From NCBI GenBank assembly GCA_964606385.1, contig CAZSFZ010000007.1, forward strand, positions 23,597 to 87,596: a stretch of 64,000 nucleotides of DNA, in the 5' to 3' direction. The notes under the pieces are model-generated. The model was not told the DNA's origin. It did not search any database and saw only the letters and a list, made by a program, of their open reading frames with translations. The first letter of the stretch is position 1. The number at the start of each line of letters is the position of its first letter. Origin of the DNA: Aquincolibacterium sp964606385. GTDB lineage: Bacteria; Omnitrophota; Omnitrophia; Omnitrophales; Aquincolibacteriaceae. This document shows, piece by piece, positions 1 through 7,975 of this stretch. The translations under genes were made by a program, and so were the position numbers.

Positions 1-1394
1 TTCAGGATCGATTTGTAGTATTCGATCTTTTTGATGAGCTCGAGATATTCCTCGTCGATCTTCAGCCTTTCAAGCTGCGTGAGCCTCTGGAGCTGCAGTT
101 CGAGAATGGCTTTGGCCTGGATGTCTGTGAGCTTGAGAGCTTTGATCAATCCTTCCTTGGCAAGCTCCGGGCTTTTGGCTGTGCGGATGATCTTGATCAC
201 TTTGTCGATATTCGCGATGGCTTTTTTGTAGCCTTCGAGGATATGCGCCCGCTTCTCGGCCTTGTCGAGTTCAAAGCGCGTGCGGCGGACGATGACCTCG
301 GCCCGGTATTCGATGAACTTCTCGAGCATCTGCTTGATGTTCAGGATGCGCGGCTGCCCGTCTACGAGCGCGAGCATGATGCAGCCGAACGAGCTCTGCA
401 TCTGGGTGTGCTTGTAAAGATTGTTCAGGATCACCTGCGCCACAGCGTCCCGCTTAAGCTCGATCACGACGCGCATGCCATCGCGGTCCGATTCGTCCCG
501 GATGTCGGAAATGCCCTCGATCTTCTTGTCTTCCACGAGGCGAACGATCGATTCGATCAGGTTCGTTTTGTTCACCTGATAGGGGATCTCGGTAATGACG
601 ATCGCGTCCTTCTTATTGCGGCCGGTCTCGATCGCGGCCTTCGCGCGCATTACGACCTGCCCGCGTCCTGTTTCGTAGGCTTTCTTGATGCCGTCACGTC
701 CAACGATCAGCGCTCCGGTCGGGAAATCGGGCCCCGTGATGATCTTGGAGATCTCTTTGACCGAAATTTCGGGATTATCGATCGTCGCGATAATGGCGTT
801 CACGACCTCCGTCATGTTGTGCGGCGGAATGTTGGTCGCCATCCCGACCGCGATCCCTGAGGAACCGTTCACCAGCAGGTTCGGGATCTTCGCGGGAAGG
901 ATCGAGGGCTCGGTCAGCGACTCGTCAAAGTTCGGCGTAAAATCAACGGTCTCTTTTTCGATGTCCGCGAGCAGTTCGCCCGCGACATTGGCGAGGCGCG
1001 CTTCCGTGTAACGCATGGCGGCCGCGTTATCGCCGTCGATCGAACCGAAGTTCCCTTGCCCTTCCACGAGCGGGTAGCGGAGCGAAAAGTCCTGCGCCAT
1101 GCGGACAAGCGACTCATAAACCGCGGTGTCCCCGTGCGGGTGGTATTTCCCGAGCACTTCTCCGACGATACGGGCGGATTTCTTGTAAGGTTTATTGTGC
1201 GCGAGCCCGAGCTCGTTCATCGCAAAAAGAATGCGCCGGTGCACCGGCTTCAATCCGTCGCGGACATCGGGAAGCGCGCGGCCGACGATAACCGACATCG
1301 AATAATCGATGTAGGAATCCTTCATTTCCTCTTCGATCGGCCTCGGCACGATCTTCTCGTTCATCGCGTATAAATTCTTCTGGGGTTCTGCCAT
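1..1394 (-). CDS. gyrA: DNA gyrase subunit A, 5' part (runs off the window)
   Basis: GyrA is the breakage-reunion subunit of DNA gyrase, which introduces negative supercoils. About 464 codons from the N-terminus are present and the frame stays open to the window edge, so the C-terminal pinwheel domain is not seen. The start ATG is at 1392-1394 and the protein opens MAEPQKNLYAMNEKIVPR. Landmarks seen: VGRALPDVRDGLKPVHRRIL, KYHPHGDTAVYESLVRMAQ, and the catalytic-tyrosine segment AAMRYTE. The quinolone-determining loop reads GDTAVYE where E. coli has GDSAVYD, so Ser83 is Thr and Asp87 is Glu in E. coli numbering. It lies 25 bases downstream of gyrB on the same strand and is probably co-transcribed. 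Confidence 0.97.
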   Translation of the reverse strand, partial: MAEPQKNLYAMNEKIVPRPIEEEMKDSYIDYSMSVIVGRALPDVRDGLKPVHRRILFAMNELGLAHNKPYKKSARIVGEVLGKYHPHGDTAVYESLVRMAQDFSLRYPLVEGQGNFGSIDGDNAAAMRYTEARLANVAGELLADIEKETVDFTPNFDESLTEPSILPAKIPNLLVNGSSGIAVGMATNIPPHNMTEVVNAIIATIDNPEISVKEISKIITGPDFPTGALIVGRDGIKKAYETGRGQVVMRAKAAIETGRNKKDAIVITEIPYQVNKTNLIESIVRLVEDKKIEGISDIRDESDRDGMRVVIELKRDAVAQVILNNLYKHTQMQSSFGCIMLALVDGQPRILNIKQMLEKFIEYRAEVIVRRTRFELDKAEKRAHILEGYKKAIANIDKVIKIIRTAKSPELAKEGLIKALKLTDIQAKAILELQLQRLTQLERLKIDEEYLELIKKIEYYKSIL

Positions 1395-1419
1395 TTTTTG
1401 CGTTCCTTTTTATGCTTTA

Positions 1420-3966
1420 TTAAATATCAAGATTCCGGACCGCTTTCGCGTGCCGTTCGATAAAGGCGCGGCGCGGCTCCACCGCGTCGCCCATCAAGAT
1501 CGAAAAGATCTCGTCGGCCTCGACCGCGTCGTCCAGCGTCACTTTGAGCACCGTGCGGGTCTCGGGATTCATCGTCGTTCCCCAAAGTTGCTCTGGGTTC
1601 ATTTCTCCGAGGCCTTTATAGCGCTGAAGCGTCATGCCTTCCTTGCCCCATTGTTTAACCTTCAGGAGCACATCGCGAAGCGCCTTCACCTCCGCGCGGC
1701 TTTTATTCTCCAAAGACACCTCGAAGCGGACCTCTTCGCCGTCTTCGAAATCCTCGAAATCCAGCCCGAACTTTTCTAGTTTCTTCTTCGCTTTTTCGAA
1801 CTCCACAGCCTCGAAGATCTCGATTAGGGCATAAACATTTTGAAAGGAGACGGGCTCTTCCCCGGTCTCTTCTTTTTTGGTTCCTTTGGCGGGCTTGGCT
1901 TTTTTGTCGTCTTTCTTTTTATCCTCTTTTTTCTTCGCCTCTTTTTCTTCCTCGCGCCGTTCGGCTTCGATCTTTTTCCGGTGTTCTTTTTCCACGTCCG
2001 CGATATAATTTTCCGCTTCCTTCTCGGAATAAACAAAAACGTCTTCGTTCTTCTCGAAAAGACGGATCACGTGGGTGGGGAACCCCTTCTTTTTGTCATA
2101 AACTTCCATGAACTTGTGGAGCAGGACCCCTTTCCGGGCCAGCGATTTTTCAAGGTCTTCCATCGCCTGCACAAGCACCATCAGTTCACGGAGCTCTTTG
2201 CCGGCAAAGCTTCCCTTGGACGCCGCTTTTTTGACGCTCGTCCCCTGGATCCCGAAGTCCAGCAACATGTTGTTCATCTGGTCCTCGGTCTGGATGTATT
2301 GTTCTTCCTTACCCCGCTTGACTTTATAAAGCGGCGGCTGCGCGATATAGATGTGTCCGTTCTCGATGAGTTTTTTCATTTTCCGGTAAAAGAACGTGAG
2401 GAGAAGGGTCCGGATGTGGCTTCCGTCCACGTCGGCGTCGCACATGAGGATAATCTTATGGTAGCGCAGTTTTTCGATGTTGAATTCCTCTTCGATGCCG
2501 GTCCCGATCGCGGTAATGATGGTCCGGATCTCCTCGTTGGAAAGAACCTTGTCGATGCGGGCTTTTTCAACGTTGATGATCTTGCCGCGCAAAGGAAGAA
2601 TGGCTTGGAAGCGCCGGTCGCGTCCCTGTTTGGCGGAACCTCCGGCCGAATCTCCTTCCACGAGATACATTTCACTGTTCACCGGGTCTTCGTCTGAACA
2701 GTCGGCGAGTTTCCCGGGGAGTGAGGCGGATTCCAGCGCGCCCTTGCGGCGCGTCAGCTCGCGCGCCTTGCGCGCCGCTTCTCGGGCGCGGTATGCAAGC
2801 GCCGCTTTTTCGACAATCTTGTTGGCGACAGGCGGATTTTCTTCGAAGAATGCCGTGAGGTTTTCGTAAATTACTGAGTAAACGATGCCCTCGACCTCGC
2901 CGTTTCCGAGCTTGGTCTTGGTCTGCCCTTCGAACTGCGGCCGCGGCACTTTCACGCTGATCACGGCGGCAAGCCCCTCCGTCAGATCCCCGCCGCTTAG
3001 CCCGCTCTCGATGTCCCTGAGAAGATTTTTGTTTTTAGCGTATTGATTGGTGGCGCGCGTCAAGGCGGTCTTGAAGCCGCTCATGTGCGTCCCACCCTCG
3101 ACGGTATTGATGTTGTTGGCAAAAGAAAAAACGTCTTCGCCGTAGCTGTCGTTGTATTGGAAGGCCGCTTCGACCTCGACCTCGTCCTTGCTCCGGTCCA
3201 CATAAAAGATCTTTTTGTGGAGCGGGGTTTTGGAGCGGTTGAGATACTGAATAAATTCCGAGATCCCGCCTTTATAAAGGAACACGTGCTCTTTGATATC
3301 TTTTTTGATGCGTTCGTCGCGGATCGTGATCCGGATGCCTTTGTTCAGGTAGGCAAGTTCGCGCAGGCGGTTCGAGAGCGTATCAAAGCTGAATTCTACG
3401 GTATCAAAGATCTTTTTGTCGGGCATGAAAGAAACGGCGGTCCCGCGCTCTTTCGTTTTTCCCTTTTCCACGACCTTGGTGGCCGCTTTTCCTTCTTCGT
3501 ATCTTTGATGCCAGACCTTCCCGTCGCGGCGCACTTCAACTTCGCACCACGAAGAGAGGGCGTTGGTCACCGAAACGCCGACGCCGTGCAGCCCGCCCGA
3601 AACGCGGTACGCCTTGTTGTCGAACTTGCCGCCCGCGTGGAGCGTGGTCATGACGACTTCAAGAGCGGATTTTTTCTGCGTTTTGTGCATGTCGACGGGA
3701 ATGCCGCGGCCGTCATCGACCACGGTTACGGACCCGTTCGCGTGGATCTCCACATCCACGCGCGTCGCGTGCCCCGCAAGGGCCTCATCGATCGAGTTGT
3801 CGACCACCTCATAGACCAGGTGGTGCAGCCCCCGGATCGTGGTGTCGCCGATGTACATCCCCGGCCGTTTCCGGACCGCATCGACCCCTTCCAGGACCTG
3901 GATCTTTGTCGCGTCGTATTTCGCGGTGTTTTCTTCGCCCTTCACTTTCTTTTCTTTTTCGCTCAT
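1420..3966 (-). CDS. gyrB: DNA gyrase subunit B with a long charged insertion
   Basis: ATPase subunit of DNA gyrase. Seen in order: the GHKL ATPase (EVVDNSIDEALAGHA, DDGRGIPVD, GGLHGVGVSVTNALS), the transducer, TOPRIM motifs (EGDSAGG, DADVDGSHIRTLLLTFFYRK) and the C-terminal QRYKGLGEMNPEQLW. At 848 aa it is much longer than the roughly 640-aa Bacillus type. The extra length is an insertion before the QRYKGLG motif (about residues 590-760) that includes a lysine/glutamate-rich linker around residues 650-700. Gram-negative GyrB proteins also have an insertion at this place, but this linker is unusually low in complexity. It sits between the DUF721 gene and gyrA. Confidence 0.97.
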   Translation of the reverse strand: MSEKEKKVKGEENTAKYDATKIQVLEGVDAVRKRPGMYIGDTTIRGLHHLVYEVVDNSIDEALAGHATRVDVEIHANGSVTVVDDGRGIPVDMHKTQKKSALEVVMTTLHAGGKFDNKAYRVSGGLHGVGVSVTNALSSWCEVEVRRDGKVWHQRYEEGKAATKVVEKGKTKERGTAVSFMPDKKIFDTVEFSFDTLSNRLRELAYLNKGIRITIRDERIKKDIKEHVFLYKGGISEFIQYLNRSKTPLHKKIFYVDRSKDEVEVEAAFQYNDSYGEDVFSFANNINTVEGGTHMSGFKTALTRATNQYAKNKNLLRDIESGLSGGDLTEGLAAVISVKVPRPQFEGQTKTKLGNGEVEGIVYSVIYENLTAFFEENPPVANKIVEKAALAYRAREAARKARELTRRKGALESASLPGKLADCSDEDPVNSEMYLVEGDSAGGSAKQGRDRRFQAILPLRGKIINVEKARIDKVLSNEEIRTIITAIGTGIEEEFNIEKLRYHKIILMCDADVDGSHIRTLLLTFFYRKMKKLIENGHIYIAQPPLYKVKRGKEEQYIQTEDQMNNMLLDFGIQGTSVKKAASKGSFAGKELRELMVLVQAMEDLEKSLARKGVLLHKFMEVYDKKKGFPTHVIRLFEKNEDVFVYSEKEAENYIADVEKEHRKKIEAERREEEKEAKKKEDKKKDDKKAKPAKGTKKEETGEEPVSFQNVYALIEIFEAVEFEKAKKKLEKFGLDFEDFEDGEEVRFEVSLENKSRAEVKALRDVLLKVKQWGKEGMTLQRYKGLGEMNPEQLWGTTMNPETRTVLKVTLDDAVEADEIFSILMGDAVEPRRAFIERHAKAVRNLDI

Positions 3967-3987
3967 GATTTTCCTTTTAAAAGATGC

Positions 3988-4275
3988 TTATTTCCCGACC
4001 AGCACCCGAACCTCTTTAACTGCTTGTTCCCCGAGCGCCGCCTGCGCCCGTTTTAATAGCGATTGCCGGTATCGTTGGCTGATCTCGAACGCCAGGACGG
4101 AATCGCTCACGTGAACATACAGGATCCCTTTGGAGGAAAGCTGCGGTCTGGTTTTTTTTACAAGTTTTTCCCCTGCGATGCTTGGCCAGGAGTCTATCAA
4201 CAAGCTCCGTTTTTGTTTTTCGGGGTCTTCAAAACCCCGGATCACCTTCGGAAGGATCGATCGAATCTCGTCCAT
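3988..4275 (-). CDS. dciA: DUF721 / DciA-like protein, probable replicative helicase loader
   Basis: A 95-aa protein of the DUF721 family. DciA, a member of this family, loads or operates the replicative helicase DnaB in bacteria without DnaC/DnaI. Family-type features seen: an N-terminal amphipathic stretch (MDEIRSILPKVIRGF), the conserved Trp-centred segment DSWPSIAGEKLVKKTRP, and a beta-rich middle ending in LAFEISQRYRQSLLKRAQ. It occupies the place between dnaN and gyrB where recF commonly lies; no recF is present. The spacing to both neighbours is short, so it is likely in the same operon. The helicase-loader role is inferred from the family; the family call itself is fairly secure. Confidence 0.8.
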   Translation of the reverse strand: MDEIRSILPKVIRGFEDPEKQKRSLLIDSWPSIAGEKLVKKTRPQLSSKGILYVHVSDSVLAFEISQRYRQSLLKRAQAALGEQAVKEVRVLVGK

Positions 4276-4308
4276 GAAATACCGTTCTATTATCGTCCTT
4301 TTTCGCCG

Positions 4309-5409
4309 CTAGTTGAGCTGCATCGGCATGATCACGTAAAGATATCCTTCCCGTCCTCGCACCAGTCCCGGCTTATCGGGATTGGTTAAAGAAATGCTGA
4401 TGTTCTCATCCGCGAGATTTTTAAGAACATCCAGAAAATAGCCGGGGTTGAACCCTATCGTGATCTCCTCCCCTTTAAAATCCGCCGAGAGCTCTTCTTT
4501 CGCCTCCCCCATATTCGGGGTTTTTGCGGAAACAATGATTTTGTTTTTAATGAAATCGAATTTGAGCGCGGGTGCCTCGGGAGAAGTTAAAAGAGAGGCT
4601 CGCCGGACCGCTTGGAGAAATTCCTCCCGGTTCGCCTGAACAATCGTTTTTTCTTCCTTGGGAATTACCTGGTCGTAATTCGGAAAATTTCCCTCTATTA
4701 AACTGGAGGTGAGATAAGTGTCCTCTAAATAAAAAATGACTTTATTTTGCGTGTGGATAATCTTCACACTTCCTTCCCACCCTAAAAGCTTAAGAAGTTC
4801 GTGAATGGTTTTGGAGGGGATGATCATTTCTATGGTTTTCACCTGCTTCTGTTTAAGCTCTTTTTTATAAAAAGCGAGCCTTCTTCCATCGGTCGCCACG
4901 AACCGGATCTGGCTTCCCTGAATCGCGATCAAAACCCCATTTAAAACATACCGTGTTTCATCATGGGATATCGCGAAAGAGGTTAAAGAGAGGCTTTCTT
5001 TGATCACGGATTGTTCTAATTCAATAGCTTCGTTAAGTGAGAATTCGGGAAGTTTTGGATATTCTTCTTTATCCAGCCCCATAATTTTAAAATTAGACTT
5101 TCCCGCTTTTATATTTACTGTGTTGTTTTTGGTGACAGTGATCTCCACCACCCCCTCAGGAAGTTCTTTAACAATATCAAAAAACTTTCTCGCGGGGACT
5201 GTGATGCTTCCCCCTTGGATGACCTCCACAGGCAATAATGTGGAAATTCCCACCTCCATATCCGTAGCGATTATTTTTAATTTCCCGTCTTTTTGGGTTT
5301 CCAGCAAGAGATTGTTCAAAATAGGGAGCGTGCTTGGTTTTGAAGCGGCAACATTCACCCCTAAGGTGATCTTTTTTAACAATTCGCTTTTCTGAACCTT
5401 AATCTCCAT
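4309..5409 (-). CDS. dnaN: DNA polymerase III beta subunit (sliding clamp)
   Basis: The processivity clamp of the replicative polymerase. The 366-aa length is normal for a three-domain clamp. Seen: an N-terminal start like other DnaN proteins (MEIKVQKSELLKKITLGVNV), AARKFFDIVKELPEG-type domain 1, SFAISHDETRYVLNGVLI in domain 2, FVATDGRRLAFYKK, and a C-terminus ending YLYVIMPMQLN, which is the usual clamp C-terminal MPM-R/L motif. A purine-rich AAGGAG lies upstream of the ATG. The gene is visibly richer in A and T than gyrB. It follows dnaA after a 135-base gap that contains DnaA-box-like sequences. Confidence 0.97.
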   Translation of the reverse strand: MEIKVQKSELLKKITLGVNVAASKPSTLPILNNLLLETQKDGKLKIIATDMEVGISTLLPVEVIQGGSITVPARKFFDIVKELPEGVVEITVTKNNTVNIKAGKSNFKIMGLDKEEYPKLPEFSLNEAIELEQSVIKESLSLTSFAISHDETRYVLNGVLIAIQGSQIRFVATDGRRLAFYKKELKQKQVKTIEMIIPSKTIHELLKLLGWEGSVKIIHTQNKVIFYLEDTYLTSSLIEGNFPNYDQVIPKEEKTIVQANREEFLQAVRRASLLTSPEAPALKFDFIKNKIIVSAKTPNMGEAKEELSADFKGEEITIGFNPGYFLDVLKNLADENISISLTNPDKPGLVRGREGYLYVIMPMQLN

Positions 5410-5544
5410 GGAAAACTCCTTATGCTTTTATGCTATATTTTAAAAAACAGTAATCAAAGTAGTAGAACTTGTGAAATTGTGGATATCCTACACAACTATC
5501 TTAAAAAGAACGATATATAAAAAAGTTTTTTTGTGGAAAAAAAG
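5410..5544. promoter_or_regulatory. dnaA-dnaN spacer with DnaA-box-like sites
   Basis: This AT-rich spacer has two sequences one base away from the DnaA box (TTATCCACA, seen here as its complement TGTGGATAA): TGTGGATAT at 5478-5486 and TGTGGAAAA at 5532-5540. Many bacteria carry DnaA boxes in this gap, used for autoregulation or as part of a bipartite origin. It could serve either purpose; only the near-matches are seen directly. Confidence 0.45.
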
Positions 5545-6900
5545 CTATTTTTTCAACAAACCCGTTAGTTTTTCCAATAACCCTCTCACCGCGACGTCCT
5601 GATCTCTTTCTTTGGCGATTTTATTGCAGGAATGAAGGACCGTTGTGTGGTCCTTCCCGCCGAAATACTCCCCTATTTCAGGAAAAGAATGAGAGGTTAG
5701 CTCCCGGACAAGGTACATAGCGATCTGCCGGGGACGCACAATAGAAGCGGTCCGTTTTTTGGCGCGGAGATCCGAAACCTTCACGTTAAAGTATTCCGCC
5801 ACCACCTTTTGGATCCCCTCAATGGTGAATTTCTGGGCCTCTTCTTTAAAAGAATCTTTCAGGATCTCTTGAGCTAAGCGGACATCTACCTTAGAGTTTG
5901 TCAGCGTGCAATAAGCCACCACGCGGATCAACGCCCCCTCCAACTCCCGAATATTCGACTTGATCTTTCCGGCGATGAAATAGCACACATCATCAGGCAC
6001 CACAACGGTTTCCCGCTCCATTTTTTTCTTTAAAATAGCCACCCGCGTCTCAAAATCAGGCGGCTGGATATCCGTCACAAGGCCCCACCCAAAACGAGAC
6101 ACCAAACGTTCTTCCAATCCCGGGATCTCCCTTGGCGGCCGATCGCTTGTCACCACGATCTGCTTGTGAGCGTCGTAAAGCGTATTGAAGGTGTTGAAAA
6201 ACTCTTCCTGGGTCGAGTCTTTTTCCGCGATAAAGTGAACGTCATCGATCAGCAAAAGATCCAGCGTCCGGTATTTTGCTCTAAACTGTGGCGTGGACTT
6301 GGTTTGGATCGCTGAGATCAGCTGGTTTGTGAACTTTTCACTGGAGATATAAAGGATCTTAAACTCGGGATGGCGCCGGCGCATTTCGTGAGCGATCGAC
6401 TGCAATAAATGCGTTTTCCCAAGACCGGTCGGACCGTAAATAAAAAGAGGATTGTATTGCTTCGCGGGCGACTCACTGACCGCCACGGAGGCGGCATGAG
6501 CAAAACGGTTCCCGGGGCCGATCACAAAATCATCGAAAGTGTAGCGCTGATTTAGCCCCGCCACCGCTTCATCCCTTTCCTTGGCGGGAGCAGAACCCGG
6601 CGGGAGGGAGGGGGCCGCCTTGGGAAGCTCGACCACCTGATAGCCCACCTTAAGCGGATGTCCGACCACCTCTTCCACGGAAGAAAGAATAAGGTTCTGA
6701 TAGTGATCTTCAAGCCATTTTCCGTAATACTGATCCGGGACGCTTAAAGTGATGGAATCCGGAGTTGCCCCCGAGAGAGAGATGGGCTCAAACCAGGTTT
6801 TATAGGAGCGCTCGCTTAATTCGCGGGCGAGGATGGAACAAATTTTACTCCACAGCTCCGGCAAAGGGACGCTAAGAGGCGAAGAAGAGGCCTGGGTCAC
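5545..6900 (-). CDS. dnaA: Chromosomal replication initiator DnaA
   Basis: Initiator ATPase that binds DnaA boxes and opens oriC. 451 aa with the four usual parts: domain I (LWSKICSILARELSERSYKTWF), a short linker, the AAA+ domain with Walker A GPTGLGKTHLLQ and Walker B LLLIDDVHF, and the DNA-binding domain IV with the signature DHTTVLHSCNKI. The start is GTG at 6898-6900 with AGGAAG about ten bases upstream. The first gene of the leftward replication cluster, divergent from rpmH across the probable origin. Confidence 0.97.
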   Translation of the reverse strand: MTQASSSPLSVPLPELWSKICSILARELSERSYKTWFEPISLSGATPDSITLSVPDQYYGKWLEDHYQNLILSSVEEVVGHPLKVGYQVVELPKAAPSLPPGSAPAKERDEAVAGLNQRYTFDDFVIGPGNRFAHAASVAVSESPAKQYNPLFIYGPTGLGKTHLLQSIAHEMRRRHPEFKILYISSEKFTNQLISAIQTKSTPQFRAKYRTLDLLLIDDVHFIAEKDSTQEEFFNTFNTLYDAHKQIVVTSDRPPREIPGLEERLVSRFGWGLVTDIQPPDFETRVAILKKKMERETVVVPDDVCYFIAGKIKSNIRELEGALIRVVAYCTLTNSKVDVRLAQEILKDSFKEEAQKFTIEGIQKVVAEYFNVKVSDLRAKKRTASIVRPRQIAMYLVRELTSHSFPEIGEYFGGKDHTTVLHSCNKIAKERDQDVAVRGLLEKLTGLLKK

Positions 6901-7243
6901 AAAGACGAATCTTCCTAAAAGTTATAAACAGGTTATTAATAAGAAAAAAATGACAAAATTAAATATTATATTCTAGCCTATAAAATTTACTTAAAATTAA
7001 TAAATAGCTTTTAAACAAGTTATCCACAACACAAAAATAAGAAAAATAAAAGTTCGACTCCCCGAAGAGAGGCGAACGAGAGTAACAACAAGAGCCATTC
7101 TACAATAAAAAAACGGTTTGTCCACGAAGAAACAGAAAAAAATCTAGAGGCAGCCGTTCGCCGGGCACAGCCCGCAAAGAATCTTTTTAGGGCGAAATAA
7201 AACGCTGGATATTCCAAACGAAGTTCACTATAATCCACGCCTC
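6901..7243. other. Candidate oriC between dnaA and rpmH
   Basis: This 343-base non-coding gap is strongly AT-rich at 6930-7020 and holds one perfect DnaA box, TTATCCACA, at 7020-7028, plus a weaker TTATAAACA at 6922-6930. It separates the leftward dnaA-dnaN-gyrBA cluster from the rightward rpmH-rnpA-yidDC cluster, and two parS sites lie within 5 kb. This is the classical bacterial origin arrangement. Only one perfect box is seen, so the dnaA-dnaN spacer may be part of a bipartite origin. The right end carries the rpmH promoter. Confidence 0.6.
7206..7234 (+). promoter_or_regulatory. Probable sigma-70 promoter of rpmH
   Basis: TGGATA (7206-7211), a 17-base spacer and a perfect TATAAT (7229-7234). 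Transcription would start around 7241, only a few bases before the rpmH ATG at 7244, so the mRNA would be leaderless or nearly so. No Shine-Dalgarno sequence is seen before rpmH, which fits. Confidence 0.55.
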
Positions 7244-7381
7244 ATGAAAAGAACATACCAGCCTTCCAAAAGAAAACGTCGTAACAAGCATGGCTTTCTT
7301 GCCCGCACGCGGACAGCCGGAGGACGAAAAGTCCTCGCAAGCCGCCGCAAAAAGGGCCGGAAGAAGCTGACCCAAGTATAA
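7244..7381 (+). CDS. rpmH: 50S ribosomal protein L34
   Basis: A 45-codon gene starting MKRTYQPSKRKRRNKHGFLA, followed by RTRTAGGRKVLASRRKKGRK, which is the nearly invariant L34 sequence. It belongs to the large ribosomal subunit. First gene of the rightward origin operon; rnpA starts three bases after its stop. No ribosome-binding site is visible, in line with the promoter lying almost on top of the start codon. Confidence 0.97.
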   Translation: MKRTYQPSKRKRRNKHGFLARTRTAGGRKVLASRRKKGRKKLTQV

Positions 7382-7384
7382 GCG

Positions 7385-7762
7385 TTGGAGCCTCAGAAAC
7401 GGCTCGGCGCCGGGCAGCGGATCCGCCGGCAAAAAACCTTTAAAAACCTCGTCGAAAAAGGCCAGTTCGCGCGAGGGGCGTATTTTTATTTATGGGTGAT
7501 CCGGCAAGAAGGAAAAGCAAAAGCCGCGGCATCTCAAAAACCGATGATCGGGATTGTCGTGAGCCGTAAGACGGACCCGAGCGCGGTAGGGCGCAATGCT
7601 TGGAAACGACAGGTACGCGAGATTTTCCGCGAACATCAGACGAGCCTGCAACTGGGGACCGTTTGCCTGGTGAAGGTCCGTCACGCCATGAAGCGTCCGG
7701 CCTTTTCCGCTGCCGAAGAAGACCTGGTCAAGCTTTTCAAAAAAGCAGGAGCTTGGACGTGA
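7385..7762 (+). CDS. rnpA: Ribonuclease P protein component
   Basis: Protein subunit of RNase P, which trims the 5' ends of tRNA precursors. 125 aa. Seen: the N-terminal part RIRRQKTFKNLVEKGQFARG and the RNR-type signature GRNAWKRQVREIFREHQ. The likely start is TTG at 7385, since there is no suitable ATG in frame and the preceding stop of rpmH is at 7379-7381. Position between rpmH and yidD is the standard one. Its stop overlaps the GTG of yidD, implying translational coupling. Confidence 0.93.
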   Translation: MEPQKRLGAGQRIRRQKTFKNLVEKGQFARGAYFYLWVIRQEGKAKAAASQKPMIGIVVSRKTDPSAVGRNAWKRQVREIFREHQTSLQLGTVCLVKVRHAMKRPAFSAAEEDLVKLFKKAGAWT

Positions 7763-7968
7763 AACAAATTTTGATCCTCCTTGTCCGATTTTACCGCGCC
7801 TGTCTTGCGCCCGCCCTGGGACCCTGCTGCCGCTTTACTCCAACTTGTTCCGCGTATGCCGAAGAAGCCCTCCGGAAAAAAGGCGCCTTGACGGGCGCCC
7901 GGATGACGCTTCAGAGGATCTTCAAATGCCACCCTTTTCATCCCGGCGGTTTCGACCCGGTCCCATAA
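7759..7968 (+). CDS. yidD: Membrane protein insertion efficiency factor YidD
   Basis: A 69-aa protein beginning VKQILILLVRFYRACLAP, with the conserved cysteines of the family in GPCCRFTPTCSAYAEEAL and the C-terminal segment FKCHPFHPGGFDPVP. YidD helps insertion of inner-membrane proteins together with YidC. The start is GTG at 7759 overlapping the rnpA stop by four bases. A longer open frame upstream is in the wrong phase relative to rnpA and is not needed. Confidence 0.92.
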   Translation: MKQILILLVRFYRACLAPALGPCCRFTPTCSAYAEEALRKKGALTGARMTLQRIFKCHPFHPGGFDPVP

Positions 7969-7975
7969 GGAAACC

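Noticed and set aside
3043..4056. Long plus-strand frame opposite gyrB
   Set aside because: Shadow of gyrB, whose motifs are complete.
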